Source: an uncultured Prevotella sp.
GTDB taxonomy: Bacteria > Bacteroidota > Bacteroidia > Bacteroidales > Bacteroidaceae
Assembly (NCBI RefSeq): GCF_937863835.1
Contig: NZ_CALMHT010000021.1
Coordinates: 1 to 64,000, forward strand
Direction of reading: 5' to 3'
Length of the DNA stretch: 64,000 nt
Shown here: one piece after another, positions 17,874 to 27,900 of the stretch
Layout: each line of letters begins with the position of its first letter
How positions within the stretch are numbered: the stretch's first letter is position 1
Program-made: the position numbers and the translations under genes
The notes under the pieces: generated by a model
Databases searched by the model: none
Seen by the model: only the letters and a program-made list of their open reading frames with translations
What the model was told of the DNA's origin: nothing

Positions 17874-17905
17874 CAAAGGTACGGCGTTTTTTTTAAACCA
17901 CCAAA
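17874..17905 (-). promoter_or_regulatory. tRNA-Lys promoter (Bacteroidota type)
   Basis: Minus: TTTG-N20-TACCTTTG. Confidence 0.7.
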
Positions 17906-19006
17906 TTATTCACTGCTTTTTTCGGGAATTTCATCATTTTCTTGTTCCTTGGTTACATATCTTTGATAGTAAGCAATGATTATAGTCGTTAACGGGAGGG
18001 CGATGATAAGACCGATAAATCCAAGCAGCGTACCCCATACCGATAAGGACAGAAGTAGTATGGCCGGGTTCAGTCCCATGGCCTTACCCATAATCTTAGG
18101 TGTAAGAACCATATCTGCTATAATCTGTACAACGGCAAAGACAGCCAAGGCGGATAACAGGATAATCCAGAAATTCTGTCCGGTGTCGGCAGATTTAAGC
18201 AGAGCAAGAAATACAGTGGGTATCAATGCAAATGTATGAAGATAGGGTATCAGGTCCATAATACCAATCAATATGCCCAAGCCGATGGCCATGGGGAAGT
18301 CGATAATGGTAAAACCGATGCAGAATAAGATGCCGACACAAAGTGCGACAAGACTTTGACCACGTATATAACTGTTCAATTCTCTCTCTACATCTCCAGT
18401 CAGTGTTTTCCAGAATGGTCTGTTCTTCTTAGGAAATATCTTGATGAAATTGGAAGACAGCGTCTCGTAATCCATCAGAATGAAGAACATATATAACAAG
18501 GTGATGAGGGACGCTACAATACTGATGATGACATTGGCGGTTTGTCCTAATACTGAGAACAGACCGGGCATGGCGTTCTTAATAGCCTCAGTCACCTCTT
18601 TGTTCTTGAAAAACTTTTCGATACCCGAATTGTTGTTTCTCAACCATTCTTGTATGGTGGCAGGAAAATTCCTGATGTGGGTGGTCTGATGAAGATATCT
18701 TGTAGCCAAATCTCCCAACTTCTCGAATTGCTCAATCATAGGTGGAATGATGAGGTACAGTATTCCCCCCAGGACGGCAATGACAAATACGAGTGTTACG
18801 ATGATAGATACGACTCTACCGGGGAAGTGCAATTTGTATTGTACGAAACAGACTATTGGATATACCAGATATGCCAACAGCCATGCAACAAAGAATGGAA
18901 GAAGTACCTCGCTGAGATAATTGGTAATGTAAAGGATGGCCATGACAAGAAGGGCTGTCAGTGACCAACGTATAAATTTGTCGAAAGTGATTTTCTGGTC
19001 TAACAT
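17906..19006 (-). CDS. AI-2E family transporter (PF01594)
   Basis: Multi-TM, with LGILIGIMDLIPYLHTFALIPTVFLALL and ILADMVLTPKIMGKAMGLNPAILLLSLSVWGTLLGFIGLIIALPL-like region. Confidence 0.92.
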   Translation of the reverse strand: MLDQKITFDKFIRWSLTALLVMAILYITNYLSEVLLPFFVAWLLAYLVYPIVCFVQYKLHFPGRVVSIIVTLVFVIAVLGGILYLIIPPMIEQFEKLGDLATRYLHQTTHIRNFPATIQEWLRNNNSGIEKFFKNKEVTEAIKNAMPGLFSVLGQTANVIISIVASLITLLYMFFILMDYETLSSNFIKIFPKKNRPFWKTLTGDVERELNSYIRGQSLVALCVGILFCIGFTIIDFPMAIGLGILIGIMDLIPYLHTFALIPTVFLALLKSADTGQNFWIILLSALAVFAVVQIIADMVLTPKIMGKAMGLNPAILLLSLSVWGTLLGFIGLIIALPLTTIIIAYYQRYVTKEQENDEIPEKSSE

Positions 19007-19125
19007 ATTTTCTGTTTATAGTATGAATACTCTTTTCTTAAACCCATATTAGGTGCAAAAATACAAAGACGTTTTAAAAATTGCAAAGAAATGGCCGCTT
19101 TTTTTGAATAAATCAAATAATTATA

Positions 19126-19133
19126 TATATTTG
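19126..19133 (+). promoter_or_regulatory. -7 element (TATATTTG) of rsmI
   Basis: TATATTTG ends 8 nt before the ATG at 19142. Confidence 0.45.
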
Positions 19134-19141
19134 TACTCATT

Positions 19142-19846
19142 ATGGGAATACTATATATAGTTCCTACACCGGTAGGGAATATGGAAGACATCACTCTGAG
19201 GGCTATTCGTATCTTGAAAGAGGCAGATTTGATATTGGCAGAGGATACAAGAACATCGGGTATCCTGTTGAAACATTTCGAGATCAAGAACAATCTGATG
19301 TCTCATCATAAATTCAATGAACATGGTACTTCTGCCGGAATAGTTGAAAGATTGCAGGCGGGACAGACTGTGGCGCTTATCAGTGATGCCGGAACTCCTG
19401 GCATTAGTGATCCCGGTTTCTTTCTGGTGCGCGAGGCTGTCAAGTCGGGTATAACGGTACAATGTCTGCCGGGTGCTACGGCGTTTGTTCCAGCCTTGGT
19501 GGCTTCAGGACTGCCGGATGACAGGTTCTGTTTCGAAGGTTTCTTACCGCCCAAGAAAGGAAGGGCTACCAGACTGGAAGGTCTGAAGGATGAAGTCCGC
19601 ACGATGATCTTTTACGAGTCACCCTACAGACTGGTAAAGACATTGCAGCAATTTTCAGACGTATTCGGCGCGGAAAGACAGGTCAGTGTCTGCCGCGAAA
19701 TATCTAAGATACATGAAGAAAGTGTAAGAGGTGAACTGCAAGAGGTCATTCAGCATTTTACGGATGTGGAACCACGTGGGGAAATTGTCATTGTCCTCGC
19801 CGGGAAAAATACAAAGGAACATAAAAACAAAGAAGAAAATATATGA
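19142..19846 (+). CDS. rsmI: 16S rRNA (cytidine(1402)-2'-O)-methyltransferase
   Basis: LYIVPTPVGNMEDITLRAIRILKEADLILAEDTRTSGILLKHF...LISDAGTPGISDPGF. Confidence 0.96.
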   Translation: MGILYIVPTPVGNMEDITLRAIRILKEADLILAEDTRTSGILLKHFEIKNNLMSHHKFNEHGTSAGIVERLQAGQTVALISDAGTPGISDPGFFLVREAVKSGITVQCLPGATAFVPALVASGLPDDRFCFEGFLPPKKGRATRLEGLKDEVRTMIFYESPYRLVKTLQQFSDVFGAERQVSVCREISKIHEESVRGELQEVIQHFTDVEPRGEIVIVLAGKNTKEHKNKEENI

Positions 19847-20694
19847 AAAAAGGATTATTGTATATCGCTGTATTATCGTTGGTATTTGTGGGATGTAACA
19901 ATAACAAACCGCAGACAAATATAGTGACGGCTCAACAGACTGACTCGTTGCAGAAGATATTGGCACAAAAAGATAATGAGATAAATGATATGATGGGGAC
20001 CCTGAATGATATCAATGAAGGTTTCCGTGAAATAAATGAGGCTGAAAACAGAGTAGCCCTTGCTAAACAGGGTGAGGGCACGGATATGACTCAAAGGATA
20101 AAGGAGAATATCATGTTCATCCAGACTACGATGAAGCAGAACAGAGAACTGATCAGCAAACTGAAAGAGCAGTTGAGGGAAAGTTCTTTTAATAGTGTTC
20201 AACTGAAACGTACGATTATCAATCTTACAAAACAGTTGGATGCAAAAGACCAGCAGTTGCAGCAGTTGCGCGCCGAACTGGACGCAAAGGATATACATAT
20301 TTCCGAACTGGATGAAACGATTGCGAATCTGAACACGAATGTATCAAGTCTGACCGATGAGAGTAATCAGAAAACGCAGACTATCAATAACCAGGACAAA
20401 CAATTGAATTCGGCTTGGTTTGTGTTCGGAACGAAGAAGGAACTGAAAGAGCAACATATCATTGAGGATGGAAAAGTGTTGCAGGCTTCATTCAATAAGA
20501 ATTACTTTACCAAGATTGATATCCGTGTGGACAAAGATATCAAGTTGTATTCGAAATATGCCAAACTGCTTACTACACATCCGGCAGGCTCATATAGTAT
20601 ACAACGGGATGCCAGTGACCAGTTTATCCTGCATATCTCTAACCCACAGTCTTTCTGGAGTACCAGCAAGTATTTGGTGATATTGGTGAAATAG
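19843..20694 (+). CDS. Coiled-coil lipoprotein, unknown function
   Basis: Lipobox LVFVGCNN; long heptad-rich helix; C-terminal globular part. Confidence 0.75.
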   Translation: MKKGLLYIAVLSLVFVGCNNNKPQTNIVTAQQTDSLQKILAQKDNEINDMMGTLNDINEGFREINEAENRVALAKQGEGTDMTQRIKENIMFIQTTMKQNRELISKLKEQLRESSFNSVQLKRTIINLTKQLDAKDQQLQQLRAELDAKDIHISELDETIANLNTNVSSLTDESNQKTQTINNQDKQLNSAWFVFGTKKELKEQHIIEDGKVLQASFNKNYFTKIDIRVDKDIKLYSKYAKLLTTHPAGSYSIQRDASDQFILHISNPQSFWSTSKYLVILVK

Positions 20695-20702
20695 ATAATA
20701 TA

Positions 20703-20735
20703 ATAAAAGGTGATTGAATGACAATCACCTTTTAT
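20703..20735. terminator. Bidirectional terminator
   Basis: ATAAAAGGTGATTG-AATGA-CAATCACCTTTTAT, between convergent genes. Confidence 0.85.
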
Positions 20736-21174
20736 TTTTGAAGAAATCCTGTATAATCTGGCGGCATTCATCTTCCAATATCCCGGATTGAACTATGGCT
20801 TTGGGATGAAAAGAGCCCGGTGCCAGTTTGCGATAACCGCGCTTTTCGTCGCCTGCTCCGTAAACAATACGTGATATCTGTGCCCAACCTATGGCACCGG
20901 CACACATGCTGCACGGTTCCACTGTGACATAAAGGGTACAACCGTCCAGATATTTACCGCCCAATAAATTGGCTGCGGACGTGATGGCCTGCATCTCTGC
21001 GTGGGCGGTGACATCACATAATGTCTCAGTCATGTTATGGGCACGCGAGATAATCTTGTCTTTGCATACGATGACCGCGCCTATCGGTATCTCACCTTCA
21101 TCTAAGGCTTTATGCGCTTCGTCCAAAGCGAATTGCATATACCTTTCATCTTTCTTTATTTGTTCTTCTTCCAT
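20725..21174 (-). CDS. tadA: tRNA adenosine(34) deaminase / nucleoside deaminase
   Basis: HAEMQAI and PCSMCAGAI zinc deaminase motifs; start chosen at MEEEQ (ORF extends to 21255). Confidence 0.9.
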   Translation of the reverse strand: MEEEQIKKDERYMQFALDEAHKALDEGEIPIGAVIVCKDKIISRAHNMTETLCDVTAHAEMQAITSAANLLGGKYLDGCTLYVTVEPCSMCAGAIGWAQISRIVYGAGDEKRGYRKLAPGSFHPKAIVQSGILEDECRQIIQDFFKNKR

Positions 21175-21221
21175 ATATTGTTCTTTTTCGTGCAAATTTA
21201 CAATAATTTCCCGACTTGTGT

Positions 21222-21252
21222 TTTGTCGGGTAGGATAAAAATCGTAATTTTG
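21222..21252 (+). promoter_or_regulatory. Promoter of YraN-family gene
   Basis: TTTG-N19-TAATTTTG. Confidence 0.65.
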
Positions 21253-21271
21253 CAATTAAAATAATAGAATA

Positions 21272-21640
21272 ATGGCGGCGCATAATGAATTAGGACGTTG
21301 GGGCGAGATAAAGGCGGCTGAATATCTGCAACAGAAAGGTTATGTTATCCTGCATCGTGACTGGAAATATAAACGGCGTGATCTTGATATAGTGGCCTTC
21401 AAAGATGATACGTGCGTTATCGTGGAAGTGAAAACTCGTGCTGATGCTTATATCATGGCACCCGAAATGGCTGTTGACCGCCAGAAAGTAAGAAGTATCA
21501 TGGTCGCAGCCAATGCTTACATTAAATTATACCGTATTGATAAGGATATCCGTTTCGATATCATATCTATTGTCGGTTCGAACGAAAACGACATCAGTAT
21601 TAATCATATAGAGGATGCTTTCCTGCCTATACCATATTGA
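21272..21640 (+). CDS. YraN family protein (UPF0102)
   Basis: NELGRWGEIKAAEYLQQKGYVILHRDWKYKRRDLDIVAFKDDTCVIVEVKTR. Confidence 0.93.
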   Translation: MAAHNELGRWGEIKAAEYLQQKGYVILHRDWKYKRRDLDIVAFKDDTCVIVEVKTRADAYIMAPEMAVDRQKVRSIMVAANAYIKLYRIDKDIRFDIISIVGSNENDISINHIEDAFLPIPY

Positions 21641-21644
21641 CAAA

Positions 21645-22388
21645 ATGAAGACGGAACTTATATATCTGGAACAAACGGATTCGACAAACCGCTATCTACG
21701 CGAGAACCATTTATCCTCTCTTATAGATGAAGATAAGATGGTGGTGGTATGGACTGGATATCAAACGGCCGGTAAGGGACAAGGTAGTAATGTATGGGAG
21801 TCGGAAAGGGATGAAAATCTTCTGTTCAGTGTTTTGGTGCATCCTGTTTCCGTACCTGTCAATAAACAGTTCGTGCTGTCTATGGCGATAGCTTTAGCTG
21901 TCAAGAAGACGTTGGATACGTATACGGATGATATAACTGTCAAATGGCCCAATGATGTATACTGGCGTGACAATAAAATCAGCGGAACACTGATAGAAAC
22001 TACAATTACGAGCCATGGTATCCGAGATTGTGTATTCGGTACGGGCATAGATATCAATCAGAAGGAATTTCATTGTACGGCGACCAATCCGATATCGTTG
22101 TATGGAATATTGGGTAAAGAGACCGACCCTAAGTGTGTTCTGGATGATGTCGTTGAGAAATTAAAAGAATATATGACGCTGATCAAAAAGGGTGATTACA
22201 GGGATATACGTGACGAGTACATGTCGTCTTTATATAGAAGTCAAGGTCTGTTTCCATATAGTGACAGTGAGGGACTGTTCCGTGCTTCGATAGAAGGTGT
22301 GGAGGATGACGGTCATCTATTGCTTCGGGATACGGATCACAAAATACGTCGATATGCTTTCAAAGAAGTGAAATATATCATAGAGTAA
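21645..22388 (+). CDS. birA: Biotin--[acetyl-CoA-carboxylase] ligase
   Basis: QTDSTNRYL, GYQTAGKGQGSNVWESERDENLLFSVLV, VKWPNDVYWRDNKISGTLIE. Confidence 0.93.
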   Translation: MKTELIYLEQTDSTNRYLRENHLSSLIDEDKMVVVWTGYQTAGKGQGSNVWESERDENLLFSVLVHPVSVPVNKQFVLSMAIALAVKKTLDTYTDDITVKWPNDVYWRDNKISGTLIETTITSHGIRDCVFGTGIDINQKEFHCTATNPISLYGILGKETDPKCVLDDVVEKLKEYMTLIKKGDYRDIRDEYMSSLYRSQGLFPYSDSEGLFRASIEGVEDDGHLLLRDTDHKIRRYAFKEVKYIIE

Positions 22389-22409
22389 ATAATTAAATCA
22401 TTACACAAT

Positions 22410-23120
22410 ATGGCAAAGTACAAGAGAATTCTATTAAAGTTGAGTGGCGAAAGTTTAATGGGTAAACAAAGTTTTGGTATAGACCCTGAACGCCTGGGAG
22501 AGTATGCAAGTCAGATAAAAGAAATATCTGATATGGGAGTGCAGATAGGAATTGTAATCGGCGGTGGAAACATCTTCCGCGGACTGAGTGGCACGGGAAA
22601 AGGATTTGACCGTGTAAAGGGTGACCAGATGGGTATGTGCGCTACGGTGATCAACTCATTGGCACTGAGCAGTGCCTTAGGTTCACTGGGCGTAAAAACG
22701 AAGGTGATGACAGCCATCCGTATGGAACCTATCGGCGAATTCTATAACAAGTGGAATGCCATAGAGGCGATGGAGAAAGGTATAATATGTATATTCAGTG
22801 CCGGGACAGGAAATCCTTATTTCACGACAGACACAGGTTCTTCTCTTCGTGGCATAGAAATAGAGGCAGATGTCATGTTGAAGGGGACACGCGTAGACGG
22901 CGTCTATACAGCTGATCCGGAAAAGGACCCGACAGCCACCAAATTTAAAGATATCACTTATGATGAGATATACACAAAGGGACTGAAAGTAATGGATCTT
23001 ACGGCAACGACCATGTGTAAGGAAAATAATCTGCCTATCTATGTCTTCAATATGGATGTAGTAGGCAACCTGAAAAAGGTTATGAACGGTGAAGAGATAG
23101 GAACACTAGTTCACAATTAA
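22410..23120 (+). CDS. pyrH: UMP kinase
   Basis: YKRILLKLSGESLMGKQSFGID...VIGGGNIFRG...DVMLKGTRVDGVYTADPEKDP. Confidence 0.97.
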   Translation: MAKYKRILLKLSGESLMGKQSFGIDPERLGEYASQIKEISDMGVQIGIVIGGGNIFRGLSGTGKGFDRVKGDQMGMCATVINSLALSSALGSLGVKTKVMTAIRMEPIGEFYNKWNAIEAMEKGIICIFSAGTGNPYFTTDTGSSLRGIEIEADVMLKGTRVDGVYTADPEKDPTATKFKDITYDEIYTKGLKVMDLTATTMCKENNLPIYVFNMDVVGNLKKVMNGEEIGTLVHN

Positions 23121-23419
23121 GATTCTTCTTCGAATTTAACATATTCTCCCTCTTTCGGGGAGAATATTTTTCTTTTAGACACATCGGGATTTCTTGTGTC
23201 TATGATAACATCATCGTTACCTGATGTCTGTTTTTCTTTTCCTCCTGTATAATCCCTGCTGTCGAATCCGCCAGGATTCCCGTTATTCATGTTCTTTGCA
23301 AACTCCTCCGCCGTTTTCTTTGTCTTATGTATAATCTTATATACATTAAATACAAATTTTCCAATCACGAAAGCGATGATAGAAAAAAAGACGAGAATGA
23401 AAACAAGGAATCCATACAT
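23117..23419 (-). CDS. DUF4834-like small membrane protein
   Basis: Single N-terminal TM, polar tail; convergent with pyrH. Confidence 0.6.
   Translation of the reverse strand: MYGFLVFILVFFSIIAFVIGKFVFNVYKIIHKTKKTAEEFAKNMNNGNPGGFDSRDYTGGKEKQTSGNDDVIIDTRNPDVSKRKIFSPKEGEYVKFEEES
23141..23167 (+). terminator. pyrH terminator inside the convergent CDS 3' end
   Basis: ATATTCTCCC-TCTTTCG-GGGAGAATAT then TTTTCTTTT. Confidence 0.7.
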
Positions 23420-23422
23420 TAT

Positions 23423-24130
23423 CTATTTGTTTCTTTTGTTTGAAATAACCGACAGAATTACATACCAGGCTATGATAATAGCAAAGCCACCAAGCCGAAA
23501 TACGAGAAGTAAAGGAATGCAGGAAAGAATAAAGACATATTTTATTTCATTACCCTTCCAGTTCCAATGTTTAAACTTTAGGGCAAACATTGGAATCTCC
23601 GCAATAAGAAGATAACAGCACAAGATGATTAATCCTAATACAAGAGGTAATACGACCGTACCGTGGTCTTCTAATGACGTGCCAGTAATCAGTGATGCCC
23701 AAAACAAGGCATTGGCAGGTGTCGGTAAGCCGATAAACGAAGTTGTCTGCCGCTCATCCAAATTGAACTTAGCTAACCTCAGCGCCGAAAATGCTGCTAT
23801 GACAAAAGCGAAATAGGGTAATACGGGTCTTGCAAATTCGAGAGATGACGGATATTCGATTGTATAAAGCAAACAAAAAACCATAGATGCCGGCGCGACA
23901 CCGAATGTGACATCATCGGCAAGAGAGTCGAGCTCCTTTCCGATAGGTGAAGAAACACCCAGAAGTCTTGCGCTCATCCCGTCAAAGAAATCGAATACTG
24001 CACCTATCACAATAAAAAGGAATGCTTTGTCGGATGCTCCTGCCAATGCAAACGATGTGGCAATACAACCGGAAATCAAGTTGCAGCAAGTAAGTGTATT
24101 GGGTATGATTTTTGTTATGCAGTTAGCCAT
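23423..24130 (-). CDS. pssA: CDP-diacylglycerol--serine O-phosphatidyltransferase
   Basis: DFFDGMSARLLGVSSPIGKELDSLADDVTFGVAPA (CDP-alcohol phosphotransferase motif). Confidence 0.95.
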   Translation of the reverse strand: MANCITKIIPNTLTCCNLISGCIATSFALAGASDKAFLFIVIGAVFDFFDGMSARLLGVSSPIGKELDSLADDVTFGVAPASMVFCLLYTIEYPSSLEFARPVLPYFAFVIAAFSALRLAKFNLDERQTTSFIGLPTPANALFWASLITGTSLEDHGTVVLPLVLGLIILCCYLLIAEIPMFALKFKHWNWKGNEIKYVFILSCIPLLLVFRLGGFAIIIAWYVILSVISNKRNK

Positions 24131-24131
24131 T

Positions 24132-24821
24132 TTATTTCAGTTTAGCAATGACGGTAAGGTCACCGGTAGTGCTTTGTCCCATTTTTACGCAAACCTCAGT
24201 ACCTATAGGCAAAAATACATCAACTCGGGAACCTAGTTTGATAAAACCGAGGTGCTCGTCGATATAGCATTCTTCTTCCTCTTTTGCGTATGTGATGATT
24301 CTTCTGGCTACAGCTCCGGCAATCTGACGGCATAATATTTCCGTACCGTCTTCTGTCTCTATCATAATGTCTGCGCGCTCATTTTCTTCACTGGCTTTAG
24401 GCAGAAACGCTTTATGGTAATTGCCGTTCTGATGATGGACAAACTTCACTTTCCCGTCTACAGGGAACCAGTTGGCATGAACGTTGAACAAACTCATAAA
24501 GATTGAAATCATCAAACGCTTATCATGGAAATATTCGTTTTCCTCCACTTCTTCGATAACGACAATCTTACCGTCGGCAGGTGCAACTACAACTTTATTG
24601 GTCTCACCATTAAAGTAACGTATCGGGCATCTGTAGAAATTTGTAACTATACAATAGATGACAGTACAAATAACAGTAAAGCACCAAAAAGGTATCGTGG
24701 TTTCAAAAGAGCGCCATAAAATGACGGCGACGGCAATGATAAAAAATAATCCATAGATTAGCGTATCAGTTCCTTCGCGGTGTATTCGTATCTTCTTAAG
24801 TTTTTTAATTCGTTCTCCCAT
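24132..24821 (-). CDS. psd: Phosphatidylserine decarboxylase proenzyme
   Basis: [17 protein letters not shown]...[17 protein letters not shown] (LGST-like, here LGSR). Confidence 0.93.
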   Translation of the reverse strand: MGERIKKLKKIRIHREGTDTLIYGLFFIIAVAVILWRSFETTIPFWCFTVICTVIYCIVTNFYRCPIRYFNGETNKVVVAPADGKIVVIEEVEENEYFHDKRLMISIFMSLFNVHANWFPVDGKVKFVHHQNGNYHKAFLPKASEENERADIMIETEDGTEILCRQIAGAVARRIITYAKEEEECYIDEHLGFIKLGSRVDVFLPIGTEVCVKMGQSTTGDLTVIAKLK

Positions 24822-24897
24822 TGTATTTTTCGAAGCTTCGTTCAGTTTGCAAAGGTAATCCTTTTTTATGTATAATACAAATTTTTCGACTTTTTCT

Positions 24898-24928
24898 TTT
24901 GTTATCTCAGCTATAAAGAGTATCTTTA
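24898..24928 (+). promoter_or_regulatory. dnaE promoter
   Basis: TTTG-N19-TATCTTTA. Confidence 0.6.
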
Positions 24929-24959
24929 CAACTTGAAAATATCACAATCTATATACAAC

Positions 24960-27900
24960 ATGCAGGATTTTGTTCATTTACATGTACATACATATTACTC
25001 TATTCTAGATGGTCAGGCCAGTGTTCAGAAACTGGTCGATAAGGCTATCGCAAATGGAATGAGGGGGATGGCGGTTACCGATCATGGAAACATGATGGGT
25101 ATAAAAGATTTTTATAATTATTGCAAGAAGAAAAATGCCAAATTAAAGGAGGAAGGTAAACCTGAGTTTATCCCTATTCTGGGATGTGAAATGTATGTGG
25201 CGCATCATAATAAGGAGGATAAAGTAAGGGATCATGGAGACCAAAGTGGTTATCACCTGATCGTCTTGGCTAAAAATGCACAGGGTTATCATAATCTTAT
25301 CAAATTGGTTTCTCGTGCCTGGGTAGACGGGTTTTATATGCGTCCCCGTACCGACCGCAAGGATTTGGAAAAGTATCATGAAGGACTTATCGTGTGTTCA
25401 GCCTGTATAGCAGGTGAGGTTCCTGCAAAGATATTAAAAGGCAATATAGAGGGAGCCCGTGAGGCTGTGGAATGGTATCACAACTTGTTCGGTGATGATT
25501 ATTATCTTGAATTGCAGCGTCATGAAGTGAAAGATCCGAATATCCGTGCGAACAGAGAAACGTTTCCTTTGCAGCAGAAAGCCAATAGGGTCTTGATAGA
25601 GTTTGCCAAAGAATACGGTATCAAACTGATTTGTTCGAACGATAGTCATTTTGTGGACCAGGAGAATGCTGAGGCTCATGATAGATTACTCTGTCTTTCT
25701 ACAGGTAAGGACTTGGATGACAGCAACCGTATGCTGTATTCAAAACAGGAATGGTTCAAGACAAGGGAAGAAATGAACGAAGTGTTCTCGGATATGCCTG
25801 AAGCCCTTTCGAATACTTGTGAAATATTGGATAAGGTAGAGCAATATACAATAGATCATGCGCCTATTATGCCTTTCTTCCCGATTCCGGAAGAATTCGG
25901 AACAGAAGAGGACGTACGGAAAAAATTTACGGAAGAACAGCTCTTTGAAGAGTTTACCCGTGATGAGAACGGTAACGTTATTATGTCGCATGAAGAGGGT
26001 GAGAAGAAAATTAAGAAATTAGGCGGGTATGATAAAATTTATCGTATCAAGTTTGAAGCGGATTATCTTGCTAAACTGGCTTATGATGGAGCCCGACACA
26101 TATATGGCGACCCGTTGCCTGATGAAGTTTCAGAACGTGTTAATTTTGAATTGCATGTGATGAAGACGATGGGTTTCCCCGGTTACTTCCTTATCGTGCA
26201 GGATTTCATCAATTCAGCCCGTGATGAATTGGGCGTGATGGTCGGTCCGGGACGTGGCAGCGCCGCCGGTTCTGTTGTGGCTTATTGTCTGGGAATAACC
26301 AAAATAGACCCTATCAAGTATGATTTGCTTTTCGAACGTTTCCTGAATCCTGACCGTATATCTCTTCCGGATATTGATACCGACTTTGATGATGACGGTC
26401 GTGGAAAGGTATTGGATTGGGTGACCGACAAATATGGAGCAGACAAGGTGGCGCATATTATCACTTACGGTACAATGGCTACGAAATTGGCAATAAAGGA
26501 TGTGGCACGTGTCGAAAAACTTCCACTGAACATATCGAATGATCTTTGCAAGAAGATTCCTGATAAATTGCCGGACGGGTTGAAGATGAATCTTCCCAAT
26601 GCTATAAAATGTATACCCGAACTGAGAGACGCTGAGGCTTCTAACAATAAACTGTTGAGTGAGACGATACGTTATGCCAAGATGCTCGAAGGTAATGTGC
26701 GCAATACAGGTATACATGCCTGCGGAACTATTATCTGCCGAGACCCAATCAGTGACTGGGTGCCTGTTTCTACAGCTGAAGATAAGGCTGACCCGGGGCG
26801 TAAACTGTTGTGTACACAGTACGAGGGTAGCGTGATAGAGGAAACGGGACTTATCAAGATGGACTTCTTGGGACTTAAAACTCTTTCGATTCTGAAGGAG
26901 GCTGTTGAAAACATCCGTCAGAGTAGGGGCGTGGAAATAGATCTGGATACGATTCCTATTGATGACCCGGAGACATATCAGTTGTATTGCGAAGGGCGTA
27001 CGATCGGTACGTTCCAGTTTGAGTCTGCCGGTATGCAGAAATATTTGCGCGAACTTCATCCGTCGACATTCGAAGACCTTATTGCGATGAACGCCCTTTA
27101 CAGACCGGGACCAATGGATTATATACCTGATTTTATCGACAGAAAATTAGGTCGAAAACCGGTGATATATGATATTCCATGTATGGAGAAATACCTGAAG
27201 GACACTTATGGTATTACAGTCTACCAGGAGCAAGTCATGTTGCTCAGTAGACAATTGGCCGGTTTTACCCGTGGTGAGAGTGATACACTCCGTAAGGCGA
27301 TGGGTAAGAAACTGAAGGAAAAACTAGACCATCTGCATCCTAAATTCATAGAGGGTGGTCAGAAGAACGGACATAAGAAAGAAGTCCTGGAAAAGATTTG
27401 GGCTGACTGGGAGAAATTCGCTTCGTATGCCTTCAACAAGAGTCATGCCACCTGCTATTCATGGGTTGCCTATCAGACAGCCTATCTTAAGGCGCATTAT
27501 CCTGCTGAATACATGGCTGCTGTTATGAGCCGTAACTTGGATAATATCACTGAAATCACCAAACTGATGGATGAATGTAAGGCGATGGGAATAGAAACAT
27601 TGGGACCGGATGTGAATGAAAGTCGTCAGAAGTTCAGTGTCAATACCCATGGCGCAATCCGTTTCGGTTTGGCGGCGGTGAAGGGTATCGGTGGTTCAGC
27701 GGCTTCTGCAATCATTGAAGAACGTGATAAAAACGGAGTCTATAAGGATGTTTTTGATGTGGTGCAACGTGTAAGTCTGTCGGCCTGCAACAGAAAATGT
27801 TTCGAAAGTATGGCGTTGAGTGGCGGTTTCGACAGTTTTGATATCAAACGGGAACAATACTTTGCCGATAATAATAAAGGTGACACCTTTATGGATACCC

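Noticed and set aside
26214-27059. 281-aa minus-strand ORF
   Set aside because: Fully antisense to well-supported dnaE; no recognisable domain.
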